Shown in pieces: positions 9,880 to 18,906 of a stretch of DNA of 64,000 nt. The DNA comes from CAVVGZ01 sp963841845 (GTDB lineage Bacteria > Chloroflexota > Anaerolineae > Anaerolineales > Anaerolineaceae). The stretch is taken from NCBI GenBank assembly GCA_963841845.1, contig CAWJEG010000007.1, forward strand, positions 186,001 through 250,000. Direction: 5' to 3'. Below the pieces are notes generated by a model. It ran no database searches. It had not been told where the DNA came from and saw only the letters and a list, made by a program, of their open reading frames with translations. Within the stretch, counting starts at the first letter, position 1. The number at the start of each line of letters is the position of its first letter. A program made the translations under genes and the position numbers.

Positions 9880-11310
9880 ATGGAACCAAATGAACTCCCC
9901 CTTAAAGAACGGATGAAAATTTCCCGCCAGAAAATGCCAGAACAGGATCCTCGGGAACGGATTACCAATTTCCAGGAAGTTAACCTCGGGTATGACGAAG
10001 AAACAGCCCGCCTGGAAGCCATGCGCTGCCTGAAATGCAAAAATTTGCCCTGTGTTGCGGGCTGCCCTGTTGCCATTAAAATCCCCCAGTTCATTGAAAA
10101 AGTTGTACAGGGCGATTACTTTGGCGCCGCAGATATCATCGGCGAAGATAATCTGCTGCCCGCCATTTGCGGCCGGGTTTGCCCGCAGGAAGAGCAGTGT
10201 GAAGCAGTATGTGTCCTCAGCAAGAAAGGTGAATCGGTCTCTATTGGAAGGCTTGAACGCTTCGTTGCAGACTATGACCGCACCCACCCCAGGGAGAAAA
10301 GCTCCCCCAACCCTCACCATGGTACCGGAAAAAAGATTGCTATCATTGGGTCAGGTCCGGCTGGTTTGACATGTGCAGGTGACCTGGTCCGGGAAGGTCA
10401 TGAGGTAACACTTTTCGAAGCGCTGCATGAATATGGTGGTGTATTGGTTTACGGCATCCCCGAGTTCCGCCTTCCCAAGGCGATTGTAAAAGAGGAAGTA
10501 GGTAAGCTTAAAGAAATGGGTGTCGATTTCCAGAAGAATTTCATCGTTGGCATAACAGAAACCATTGATGAGTTGTTTGAGGAAGGATATCATGCCGTCT
10601 TTGTAGGAGTTGGTGCCGGTTTACCCCACATGCTGAACATCCCCGGAGAAAACCTGATTGGAATCTATTCATCCAACGAGTTTCTTACCCGGGTAAATTT
10701 AATGAAAGCCTACCGTTTCCCGGAATATGATACACCTGTGCTGGACTGCAAGGACAAGAATGTGGCTGTTTTTGGCGGGGGCAATACTGCCATGGATTCG
10801 GTCAGGACTGCCCGCAGGCTGGGTGCACGTAATGCCTACATCATTTACCGCCGCTCGGAAGCCGAACTCCCCGCCCGGCTTGAAGAGTACCACCATGCCA
10901 GGGAGGAAGGAATTCAATTTCTATTTCTTAACAACCCGCTGGAATTCACTGGAGATGAGAACGGGAAACTAAAAAGTGTACAGTTACAGCGTATGGAGCT
11001 TGGCGAACCGGATGCATCTGGCAGGCGCCGTCCTATCCCAATCCCGGGCTCGGAATATACGATTGAACTTGACCTGGCTGTGATTGCCATTGGCAACAAA
11101 TCCAATCCGATCATCCAGCAGACAACCGAAGATCTGGGATTCAACAAATGGGGTAATATCATTGTCAACGAAGAAACCATGGAAACCAATAAAAAGGGTG
11201 TCTTTGCAGGCGGAGATATTGTTAGCGGCGGTGCAACCGTAATCCTGGCCATGGGAGCCGGACGAAAAGCGGCCCAGTCCATCAACAAATATCTGGAGAC
11301 ACTGGATTAA
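9880..11310 (+). CDS. NADPH-dependent glutamate-synthase-small-chain-like subunit (NfnB/SudA type)
   Basis: A 476-residue flavoprotein. The N-terminal domain has two 4Fe-4S cysteine sets, CLKCKNLPCVAGCP and ICGRVCPQEEQCEAVC. Then come an FAD site (IIGSGPAGLTCAGDL) and an NADP site (VFGGGNTAMDSVRTARRLGA). The end, GGDIVSGGATVILAMGAGRKAA, is the usual C-terminal FAD contact. It is the large partner of the gene just upstream. No glutamate synthase large subunit is in the window, which favours an Nfn-like role in redox balancing rather than glutamate synthesis; this is inference. An intrinsic terminator follows the stop codon. Confidence 0.87.
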   Translation: MEPNELPLKERMKISRQKMPEQDPRERITNFQEVNLGYDEETARLEAMRCLKCKNLPCVAGCPVAIKIPQFIEKVVQGDYFGAADIIGEDNLLPAICGRVCPQEEQCEAVCVLSKKGESVSIGRLERFVADYDRTHPREKSSPNPHHGTGKKIAIIGSGPAGLTCAGDLVREGHEVTLFEALHEYGGVLVYGIPEFRLPKAIVKEEVGKLKEMGVDFQKNFIVGITETIDELFEEGYHAVFVGVGAGLPHMLNIPGENLIGIYSSNEFLTRVNLMKAYRFPEYDTPVLDCKDKNVAVFGGGNTAMDSVRTARRLGARNAYIIYRRSEAELPARLEEYHHAREEGIQFLFLNNPLEFTGDENGKLKSVQLQRMELGEPDASGRRRPIPIPGSEYTIELDLAVIAIGNKSNPIIQQTTEDLGFNKWGNIIVNEETMETNKKGVFAGGDIVSGGATVILAMGAGRKAAQSINKYLETLD

Positions 11311-11327
11311 TTACAAATCCCAAACTC

Positions 11328-11361
11328 AAATGGGTGGACAGAGATCAGTCCACCCATTTTT
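11328..11361 (+). terminator. Intrinsic terminator after the Nfn-like pair
   Basis: A 12-base inverted repeat (11328-11339 with 11348-11359; arms AAATGGGTGGAC and GTCCACCCATTT) around an eight-base loop runs into a T stretch, 17 bases after the stop codon. Confidence 0.9.
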
Positions 11362-11447
11362 AATTCCTTTGCAAATTGCCTGCTTCAGGCAGCCAACAGG
11401 TAAGATTTCTCCAGATCGTACAGGGGGATAATTTGAGATAGAATTAA

Positions 11448-12596
11448 ATGATGAAACCAATCTACCTTGATTACAATGCCACGACACCGGTTGACGACCG
11501 TGTAGCGTCAGCCATGCTGCCATATCTCCATACCCATTTTGGCAACCCGTCAAGCACCCATCGCTACGGGACAATCGCCAGGCAGGCAGTGGAAACCGCC
11601 CGAAGCCAGGTAGCCACTCTGATAGGCTGCCAGCCTGGAGAAATAATCTTCACCAGTGGGGGAACTGAAAGCAACAACCTCGCCATCCGTGGTGCTGCTT
11701 TCTCGCTTAAAAATCGCGGCAGCCACATCATTACTTCTGCCGTTGAACACCCAGCCGTTATAAATGTCTGCCGCTGGCTGGAAACACAGGGTTTCCGCCT
11801 CACGGTTTTACCGGTGGATGCCTACGGGATGATCGATCTGTATGAGTTGGAAGAGGCGATTAAGCCGGATACGATATTGGTTTCCATCATGCACGCCAAC
11901 AACGAGGTTGGTACACTTCAGCCGGTCCGGCAAATCGCCGAAATCGCTCACAAACGCCATATTCTGGTGCATACGGACGCTGCCCAATCTGTAGGCAAAA
12001 TCCCTGTACTGATAAACGACCTGGGAGTCGATTTTCTTTCCATCGCCGGGCATAAATTGTATGCCCCCAAGGGAGTCGGCGCACTTTACATCCGCCAAGG
12101 TCTCTCCATCCCTCCCCTGGTCATAGGAGCCTCCCAGGAAAATAATCTTCGCCCTGGCACAGAAAATGTCCTGGAAATTGTCGGCCTTGGCGCTGCCTGC
12201 GAAGTTGCAGGTGAAAAATTACAACAGGAAGCCAGCCGCCTGCTGCAATTATCGCTTCAATTCTGGAAGGAGCTGGAAGATTCTCTGGGAAATGCGGTTA
12301 TCCGCATGAATGGACACCCCTCGCAAAAGCTCCCCAATACTCTCAGCATCAGCTTTTTGGGTGTAAAAGCCAACGTTCTGCTGGAGGAACTGGATGCGGA
12401 AGTAGCCGCCTCGGCTGGAGCAGCCTGCCATGCTGACAGTGTGGAGATTTCCTCCGTATTAAAGGCCATGAACATCCAGGAGGAATGGGCACAGGGTACT
12501 CTAAGGTTCTCCCTGGGGCGCAATACAACAAAGGCAGAAATCCATAAAGCCGCCCGGGTTATCTCCATCGCTGTAAAAAAATTACACCAACTATAG
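11448..12596 (+). CDS. Cysteine desulfurase
   Basis: A class V PLP enzyme of the NifS/IscS family that takes sulfur from cysteine as a persulfide for Fe-S cluster or tRNA thiolation. Visible features are YLDYNATTPVDDRV, HFGNPSSTHRYG, SGGTESNNLAIRG, SAVEHPAV, HANNEVGTLQP, HTDAAQSVGKIP, the PLP lysine at about residue 203 in AGHKLYAPKGVG, and the persulfide cysteine at about residue 327 in SAGAACHAD. The 382-residue length is normal. No IscU or MnmA gene lies next to it. The ribosome site is weak, and two adjacent ATGs are possible starts. It ends four bases from a convergent oxidoreductase gene. Confidence 0.93.
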   Translation: MMKPIYLDYNATTPVDDRVASAMLPYLHTHFGNPSSTHRYGTIARQAVETARSQVATLIGCQPGEIIFTSGGTESNNLAIRGAAFSLKNRGSHIITSAVEHPAVINVCRWLETQGFRLTVLPVDAYGMIDLYELEEAIKPDTILVSIMHANNEVGTLQPVRQIAEIAHKRHILVHTDAAQSVGKIPVLINDLGVDFLSIAGHKLYAPKGVGALYIRQGLSIPPLVIGASQENNLRPGTENVLEIVGLGAACEVAGEKLQQEASRLLQLSLQFWKELEDSLGNAVIRMNGHPSQKLPNTLSISFLGVKANVLLEELDAEVAASAGAACHADSVEISSVLKAMNIQEEWAQGTLRFSLGRNTTKAEIHKAARVISIAVKKLHQL

Positions 12597-12600
12597 TTTT

Positions 12601-13626
12601 TCAGTCAAATTCCAATGTCCTGGTGGCGTTGATAATCTCAGGCTGACCGTTGCGGCTGGCCGACCGCAGCAGCGCTTTAATTACCCTCATATTTGCAATC
12701 GAATCCTCCGCCCCATAGCGCACCGGTTTATCATGCAGAATACAATCGGAAAAGTGCTCCACCATCAACTGGTACTCATCGGCGCCGGGTATTTTAAGGT
12801 CAATAGGCTGCCCTTTTTTCTGACCTTGGATATGGATATCCCTGCTTCCGGATAAGAATGCGCCCATGGTAAGCGCAATAGTCCCGTCTGTTCCCATCAC
12901 CTGGTAGTACTGCGACCTATCAAGCACAAAACCGCAGGTAAATTGAGCCAGCACCCCGTCTGGAAAGACAAGGTTGGCAATCATCAATTCATCCACTCCG
13001 GTTGGAGCCCAGTTTGCATATGCATAAACAGTCACCGGCTCTGAGCCGGTAATGGTCCGGCAGATGCTGACACAGTAGCAGCCCACATCCATCAGGCTCC
13101 CGCCGCCCAGTTTCGGATTGTAACGGATGTCATCCCAGTTGCTCAGGCGGAATGCAAAAGCAGCCTGAATTGCGCGCAGCTTACCGATCTCCCCATCCCG
13201 TACCATTTGGATGATTTTTTCAGTCTGGGGGTGGAAGCGGTACATGAACGCCTCCATTATTTTTACATTGCTTGCCCTGGCTGATGCAGCCATACTCATT
13301 ACTTCATCAGGATCGAGACCCATTGGTTTTTCACAAAGCACATGCTTACCCGCTTCAGCCGCCTTGATCGTCCATTCCTTGTGCAGGCTGTTGGGAAGCG
13401 GTATATAAACCGCATCTACGTCCTTGGATGCCAGCAGCTCTTCATAACTTCCCATGGCATGAGGGATACCCATTTCACGCGCAAAACCTTTCGCTTTGCC
13501 TTTGTCACGGCTGGCGACACTGGTTACCACTGCATTCTTCGATTTTTGGATGGCTGGTATCAATCTTTTTTGCCCGATACGGGCTGTGCTGAGTATTCCC
13601 CATCTCACTTTGTTGTCCGGCATCAT
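12601..13626 (-). CDS. Gfo/Idh/MocA family oxidoreductase
   Basis: A 341-residue NAD(P)-dependent oxidoreductase. The N-terminal Rossmann part begins VRWGILSTARIGQKRLIPAI; the family hallmark EKP occurs in AGKHVLCEKPMGLDPDE; the C-terminal sugar-binding half includes GGGSLMDVGCYCVSICR. Substrates of this family are mostly sugars, inositols or related polyols; none can be named here. It is the last gene of the aromatic operon, starting ten bases after the aminotransferase with GGAGA before the ATG, so it is probably co-transcribed although no shikimate role is known to me. It converges on the cysteine desulfurase gene. Confidence 0.85.
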   Translation of the reverse strand: MMPDNKVRWGILSTARIGQKRLIPAIQKSKNAVVTSVASRDKGKAKGFAREMGIPHAMGSYEELLASKDVDAVYIPLPNSLHKEWTIKAAEAGKHVLCEKPMGLDPDEVMSMAASARASNVKIMEAFMYRFHPQTEKIIQMVRDGEIGKLRAIQAAFAFRLSNWDDIRYNPKLGGGSLMDVGCYCVSICRTITGSEPVTVYAYANWAPTGVDELMIANLVFPDGVLAQFTCGFVLDRSQYYQVMGTDGTIALTMGAFLSGSRDIHIQGQKKGQPIDLKIPGADEYQLMVEHFSDCILHDKPVRYGAEDSIANMRVIKALLRSASRNGQPEIINATRTLEFD

Positions 13627-13636
13627 TATTCTCCGA

Positions 13637-14860
13637 TCATAAAATCGTCTGGTACAAATATTTCCCGATTTGCTCCATCGCCTTTTTGATTTCAGCTTCC
13701 GGGGTGCATAGCGAAATCCTTAAGTACCCTTCCCCGTACTCGCCAAACACGATACCAGGGGTTGTGCTGACTCCTGTTTGTTCAAGAATTGCTTTGCAGA
13801 AAGCCATGCTTCCCTGGATGTTTTTTGGAATTTTCGCCCAGACATAAAGGGCTGCCTGAGGTATGTTCATTATAAATCCCATTGCCCGCAACTCCCGGAC
13901 AACAAGATCCCGGCGTGCCTGGTAGATTTTGTTCCGCTCAATAAGCCAGTCCTGGTCCCCGGTTAATGCTGCGGCTCCTGCAGAAAACAGAGGCAGGAAA
14001 CTCGAAGAATCTACAATCGTTTTGTACAGGCTCAGATGCCGGATGATTTCCGGGTTTCCGGATGCCATGCCCAATCGCCAGCCGGCCATGTTATAGGTTT
14101 TAGAAAGCGAGTTGAATTCAATGGCTACCTCGCTGGCTCCCTTGATTTGGAGAATGCTGGCCGGTTGGTACCCGTCATAGCAGACATCCATGTAGGGCGC
14201 ATCATGCGCAATGATGATGCCGTGTTCCCTGCCAAAATCAATGATTCTTGCCATATCAGCCAGGGAGGCTGTCGCTCCGGTCGGATTGTTTGGATAATTA
14301 ATCCACATCACGCGTGCTGATTTTAAAACATCGGCAGGGATTGCATCCAGGTCCGGCAGAAAACCGTTCTCCTCCAGGAGCGGCATGAAATGTACTCTCG
14401 CCCCGGCAGTTTCGCTGCCGGCCTGGTAAGTGGGGTATCCCGGATTTGGAACCAGCACCCAGTCTCCTGGATTAACTACAGCTTGCGTCAGGTTGAAAAT
14501 ACCCTCTTTGGAACCAATCAAACCAAGTACCTCACGGGACGGATCAAGTTCCACGCCGAAACGGCTGCGGTAATAGGATGCGGCTGCTTGCCTGAATTCT
14601 ATCGTACCACCATAGGGGGCATATCCATGGGTATTATCCTCCTTCGCCGCATCAACCAGTGCATTTATGATGAATGGTGCAGGCGGCATATCCGGGGAAC
14701 CCATATCCAGGCGTATTATTTCCATCCCGTTAGCCTGCAGATTGGCTATCTTCTGGTTGAGGGTATGGAAAAAATACGGTTTCAGGGATTCTATTCGGCT
14801 GGCCGGTTTGTAAAAGGCTGGGTTGGCTGGCATGCTTGTAGTCCAGAAATCCTTTTTCAA
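13637..14860 (-). CDS. Class I/II aminotransferase, candidate aromatic aminotransferase
   Basis: A fold-type I PLP aminotransferase of about 407 residues, resembling the LL-diaminopimelate/aspartate aminotransferase branch. Signatures are HGYAPYGGTIEFRQAA, the substrate and PLP contacts in NYPNNPTGATAS, the PLP lysine in NSLSKTYNMAGWRLG, and the C-terminal arginine in EGYLRISLC. Its place after the complete shikimate, prephenate dehydratase and prephenate dehydrogenase genes suggests it performs the last step, transamination of phenylpyruvate and hydroxyphenylpyruvate. That is inference from context. The start is uncertain: TTG at 14860, four bases after aroQ, or ATG at 14833. Confidence 0.82.
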   Translation of the reverse strand: MKKDFWTTSMPANPAFYKPASRIESLKPYFFHTLNQKIANLQANGMEIIRLDMGSPDMPPAPFIINALVDAAKEDNTHGYAPYGGTIEFRQAAASYYRSRFGVELDPSREVLGLIGSKEGIFNLTQAVVNPGDWVLVPNPGYPTYQAGSETAGARVHFMPLLEENGFLPDLDAIPADVLKSARVMWINYPNNPTGATASLADMARIIDFGREHGIIIAHDAPYMDVCYDGYQPASILQIKGASEVAIEFNSLSKTYNMAGWRLGMASGNPEIIRHLSLYKTIVDSSSFLPLFSAGAAALTGDQDWLIERNKIYQARRDLVVRELRAMGFIMNIPQAALYVWAKIPKNIQGSMAFCKAILEQTGVSTTPGIVFGEYGEGYLRISLCTPEAEIKKAMEQIGKYLYQTIL

Positions 14861-14864
14861 TTTT

Positions 14865-15320
14865 CTATTTCCGTAAATCTTCGAGGTAATTCAGCAAAGC
14901 GGTTAATCCCAGCACGTAGCTGCGCCAGCCAAACCCGCATATTTGCCCAATACAAACCGGAACAATAACAGAATGGCTCCTGAAAGGTTCGCGGTTGTAA
15001 ATATTGGACATATGAACTTCAACTGTCGGCAGCTTCACGGATGCTAAGGAGTCCCGGATAGCAATGCTGGTGTAAGTGTATCCAGCTGGATTGATCAGGA
15101 TACCTTTTGCCCAATTTCGTGCTTCCTGGATGGCGTCCACCAGCACCCCCTCATGGTTGGATTGGATAATCTCCATTCGTGCGCCGGGGGCAGATTCAAC
15201 CAGCTTCCGGTTGATTTCCGCCAGTGTTACAGATCCATAAATCTCAGGTTCACGTTCTCCCAGCAGATTCATGTTGGGTCCATGGAGAACAAGTATTTGA
15301 TATTTGTCGGTTTGGTCCAT
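14865..15320 (-). CDS. aroQ: Type II 3-dehydroquinate dehydratase
   Basis: This enzyme catalyses the third shikimate step, dehydroquinate to dehydroshikimate. The 151-residue length and motifs fit the small dodecameric type II enzyme: LHGPNMNLLGEREPEIYG with the catalytic tyrosine, SNHEGVLVDAI, NPAGYTYTSIAIRD, EVHMSNIYNREPFR and the terminal GFGWRSYVLGL. The ATG at 15320 overlaps the end of aroB by 52 bases, an unusually long overlap. It is needed, because the conserved N-terminus starts only about ten residues after it. The overlap suggests tight co-expression within the aromatic operon. Confidence 0.94.
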   Translation of the reverse strand: MDQTDKYQILVLHGPNMNLLGEREPEIYGSVTLAEINRKLVESAPGARMEIIQSNHEGVLVDAIQEARNWAKGILINPAGYTYTSIAIRDSLASVKLPTVEVHMSNIYNREPFRSHSVIVPVCIGQICGFGWRSYVLGLTALLNYLEDLRK

Positions 15321-16925
15321 TTTATTGAGCCGCCTATTTCCTTAATTGTATTTATTATCTGATCCAGGGGGATATCGTTATGAATTCTCATGTCACCAAC
15401 AGCATGGGGTAAAACCCAGCGTATCGAATCCCCTTGTTTTTTCTTATCATGAGACATGGCTTGAACGATATCTTCTACCGGATAATTTGGAATGCGAACC
15501 GGAAGTTCCCAGCTGTGCAATATTTTTTCCAATCTCGCCGCCAGGCCGGGAGTACAGAAATTCATTTTTGCGGAGATCTTGGCGGCTGCTATCATCCCGA
15601 TGCTGACACCTTCCCCATGGCGTATCCGGTAGCCGCTCAATTTCTCAAGGGCATGGCCAAGGGTATGCCCAAAGTTCAGCAGTGCCCTGTTATCCATTTC
15701 AAATGGATCTGCCTCCACTATGGTCTTTTTTACCCGGATGGCTTTGGCGATGATTGTCCCTGCTCCGCTATTATCCCGGCTGAAATCCCAATCTCCAGTT
15801 CTCCTTTCAACCAAATCCAGCAAATCCGGATCTGCAATCACCCCGTGCTTGATTACTTCCGCCATACCGGAGCGCAGTTCCTCTAGAGGCAGGGTTCTTA
15901 ATACCTTCGGGTCAATTAATACCAGGGAGGGCTGCTTAAATGCTCCTACAAGGTTTTTCCCCTGCGGTAAATCAACCCCGGTTTTACCTCCAATGCTGGA
16001 ATCAACCATCGCCAGGAGAGTGGTTGGGACTTGTACAAATCCCAACCCGCGCAGGTAGGTGGCTGCGGCGAAACCAGCCGCATCCCCCGTCACCCCGCCT
16101 CCCAGGGCCAGGATTGTATCCTGCCGCTGCAAACCTGCCGCCAGGAATTGGTCGTATAACGAGGAAATACTGTGCAGCGTTTTGTGCTCTTCCCCATCCG
16201 GCATCAGACATAATGTGCATTTAATGCCCCTGGTCTTAAGGCTTTGTTTTACACTGGCTGCATAGTAAGGTTCCACGACAGGGTTCGATACGATGGCAGT
16301 ATGCGTGTTGGCGCCTGATACCAGCCTGGCGCATGACATCTCCGCAGTGTTCCAGTAGTCCGTTCCCTATCAGGATGGGATATTCCCCGCCCGGATATTT
16401 CACATTGATCCGGACAGCCTGGCATATGCTGGTAATCCTGTCGATCACTTCCTCTACGCTAAGGTGACTGGTATCGATATGCCAGGGTATGTCTTGGTAG
16501 GATTTTTCCCGGACACTCATCAATCGCTCAATCTCAGATCGCAGATCAGTAGTATTCAATAAAGGGCGGAGAGACCCCTCCCCTTTCATTAACCTCTGGA
16601 GGATGGTTTCTGTATCCGCCGTGAGGCAAATGAGAGTCCCGTTCTTTTCCATCATTTTCCGGTTGGCCGGGTCCACTAGGGTCCCCCCTCCGGTGGCAAT
16701 CACCAGGTTACTCTGCATGCATAATTCACCGCAAAGTTGGGACTCAAGCGCACGAAAGGCACTTTCTCCATCTTCTCTAAAAATTTTATCGATGGATTTA
16801 GCACTACGTTCTTCAATTACTGCATCCATGTCCACATAGGTGCGATTGAGCTGCCGGGCCAGCGCTTTCCCGACGGTTGTTTTCCCGGTTGCCATGAACC
16901 CGGTCAGGATGATGTTTTCCGGCAT
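15269..16925 (-). CDS. aroKB: Bifunctional shikimate kinase/3-dehydroquinate synthase, with one frame break
   Basis: The first 165 or so residues are shikimate kinase: P-loop GFMATGKTTVGKALA, DMDAVIEERS, IATGGGTLVDPANR and RPLL near the lid. The same frame continues directly into the 3-dehydroquinate synthase N-terminus (VKYPGGEYPILIGNGLLEHCG). Near 16310-16320 the reading moves by one base into the rest of AroB, with EEHKTLHSI, LGGGVTGDAAGFAA, TLLAMVDSSIGGKTGVD, GMAEVIKHGVI and HTLGHALE. One extra base explains the break, and removing it gives about 551 residues, right for an AroKB fusion. An internal ATG at 16339 could start the AroB part but would lose its N-terminal strands. The start overlaps aroC by 22 bases. 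Confidence 0.85.
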
Positions 16926-18031
16926 CGCAATTTCTCCGCAAGGCTGTCGCCGCCAAACTTTTCATCCAGCGCTTCTGCAAGCGTCCAGGATACCATCGCT
17001 TCCCCGATTACGGCTGCTGCGGGAACAGCACAGATGTCCGAGCGCTGGTATTCCGGGGTAGCCGCCTCGCCGCTTAAAAGGTCAACAGACTGGTGGGCAA
17101 CACCGGTTGTGGAAATCGGTTTCATCGCTGCCCGGATTAGAAGGGGCTCGCCGTTGGTCATACCCCCTTCCAGGCCTCCAGCACGGTTGGTATAACGCAC
17201 AACCTTACCCTTTATTCCTGGAAACATATCATCATGGACACCTGTACCGGACATGCGGGCGTTTTCAAATGCCGGGCCGATCTCAACACCCTTAACTGCA
17301 TGGATTGACATCACTGCCGCTGCCAGGCGGGCATCCAGCTTGCGGTCCCATTGTACATAGGTGCCCAGCCCTACCGGTAAACCAACAGCAGAAATCGTAA
17401 AAATTCCGCCCAGGGTATCCTTCGCCCGGCGGGCTTCGTCTATCGCTGCCCGCATTTTTTCGGATGCATCCACAAGGGGACAGTGTACATCGCTGTTTTC
17501 AGCCATTTCCCACAATTCGGGTTGTGATAAAGCCGGAATATCTGCCTCCACCTTCCCAATAGAGGTTACATAACTCCCTACCAGGATATCAAATTTGGAT
17601 AGGAGCTGTTTTGCAAGTGCACCAACAGCCACCCTGGCAGCGGTCTCTCTGGCACTGGCCCTTTCCAGAACCAGCCTGGCGTCCTGAAGGTTGTACTTTT
17701 TCATCCCGGCGTAATCTGCATGGCCCGGGCGGGGGACTCGTAAAACGGGAAGTTCTCCTGTACTCCAGCGCTCTCGCCAGTTGGCCCAATCGCGATTATT
17801 GATTCGCAGGGATATCGGCGCCCCGGTCGTTTGCCCATATAAAATGCCTCCCAGGATTTCAATCTCATCCCTTTCAATGTTCTGGCGGTGGCTTCGTCCG
17901 TAACCGCCCTGGCGGCGGGATAATTCATAATTGATTTCATTTAGATTTACAGCCAACCCTGAGGGAAATCCATCAATAATTGCAGTCAGACAGGGTCCGT
18001 GGGATTCACCAGCGGTCATAAATCGAATCAT
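16904..18031 (-). CDS. aroC: Chorismate synthase
   Basis: Chorismate synthase makes chorismate from EPSP using reduced FMN. The 375-residue protein has the three usual signatures: GESHGPCLTAIIDGFPSGL near the start, GRSHRQNIERDEIEILGG, and the RASARETAARVAVGALAK segment, with PRPGHADYAGMKKY between. GGLEGGMTNGEPLLIRAA and RSDICAVPAAAVIGEAM complete the FMN site. It overlaps aroE at its 5' end by four bases (ATGA) and aroKB at its 3' end by 22, consistent with translational coupling. Confidence 0.96.
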   Translation of the reverse strand: MIRFMTAGESHGPCLTAIIDGFPSGLAVNLNEINYELSRRQGGYGRSHRQNIERDEIEILGGILYGQTTGAPISLRINNRDWANWRERWSTGELPVLRVPRPGHADYAGMKKYNLQDARLVLERASARETAARVAVGALAKQLLSKFDILVGSYVTSIGKVEADIPALSQPELWEMAENSDVHCPLVDASEKMRAAIDEARRAKDTLGGIFTISAVGLPVGLGTYVQWDRKLDARLAAAVMSIHAVKGVEIGPAFENARMSGTGVHDDMFPGIKGKVVRYTNRAGGLEGGMTNGEPLLIRAAMKPISTTGVAHQSVDLLSGEAATPEYQRSDICAVPAAAVIGEAMVSWTLAEALDEKFGGDSLAEKLRCRKTSS

Positions 18032-18906
18032 TTTATTTCTCCTATTATCATCATGCAGGTATTTCGCATCACTTCAAGCGGTGCGGGTAATCCCGTCCAT
18101 ATCTGGAAAGCCAGTCCCCCTTGCTGCACCAGCATCTCTAGTCCACTGATGGGTATTGCGTGAGATCTCTCTGCCTGGCGGAGCAGCTTTGTCATTGGGG
18201 GGTTATAAACCAGGTCAAATACAGTTAATCGGGAAGGCAGGGGGATATCTTCCGGCCAGATAGACGAATCCGGCTCCGGCCATGTCCCCAGCGGTGTCGT
18301 ATTAACCATCAGATCAGACTGTTCTGCATGGAGTAGGAGATGATGCTCATCCAATGGGTATGCAGTCAGTTTATGGCACAAACCGGCGTAATCGTTGACC
18401 AGACTCTGGGCACGATCGGTGGAGCGGTTGAGTATGATGATTTCTTGAATTCCCTCATTGATCAGGCCGTAAACAACCGCCCGGGAAGCGCCTCCGCATC
18501 CAACCACCATCGCCCGCTTTCCTTTGAAATCTTTGAAACCGCCTTGCTTCAATGTTGTGATAAAACCGGTTACGTCAGTGTTGGTGCCATGCAATACTGG
18601 ATCCCGCCCGGATTGGTAATAGATCATCACCGTATTAACCGCCCCCAGCTTTTCTGCGAGAGGATCAATTGTATCCAGATAGGGTAGGACAGCCTGTTTG
18701 TATGGAATGGTCACATTCACACCATGAATTCCCAGCGCAGGCAGACCAGCCAGAGCCTGTTCGAAACATGCCGGTGTAACCGGGAAAGGCAGGTAGCGCC
18801 AGTTCAACCCAAGTGCATCAAAGGCAGCATTATGCATCTGCGGTGATAAACTGTGCTCTACCGGCCAACCCACCAGACCAACTAGCTTCGTTCGTGCATC
18901 AAGCAT
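18028..18906 (-). CDS. aroE: Shikimate dehydrogenase
   Basis: NADP-dependent reduction of dehydroshikimate to shikimate. Motifs are HSLSPQMHNAAFDALGLNW for shikimate binding, NVTIPYKQAVLPYLD with the catalytic lysine, GAVNTV, GTNTDVTGF, the nucleotide loop VVGCGGASRAVVYGL, and NTTPLGTWP. The ATG at 18906, with GGGAGC six bases upstream, is chosen over an upstream in-frame start that would add ten non-homologous residues. It overlaps aroA by eight bases and aroC by four. Confidence 0.94.
   Translation of the reverse strand: MLDARTKLVGLVGWPVEHSLSPQMHNAAFDALGLNWRYLPFPVTPACFEQALAGLPALGIHGVNVTIPYKQAVLPYLDTIDPLAEKLGAVNTVMIYYQSGRDPVLHGTNTDVTGFITTLKQGGFKDFKGKRAMVVGCGGASRAVVYGLINEGIQEIIILNRSTDRAQSLVNDYAGLCHKLTAYPLDEHHLLLHAEQSDLMVNTTPLGTWPEPDSSIWPEDIPLPSRLTVFDLVYNPPMTKLLRQAERSHAIPISGLEMLVQQGGLAFQIWTGLPAPLEVMRNTCMMIIGEIK

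Noticed and set aside
16236..16339. aroK and aroB as two separate overlapping genes
   Set aside because: The AroB N-terminal strands are in the aroK frame, so a fusion with a one-base break fits better; kept as an alternative only.
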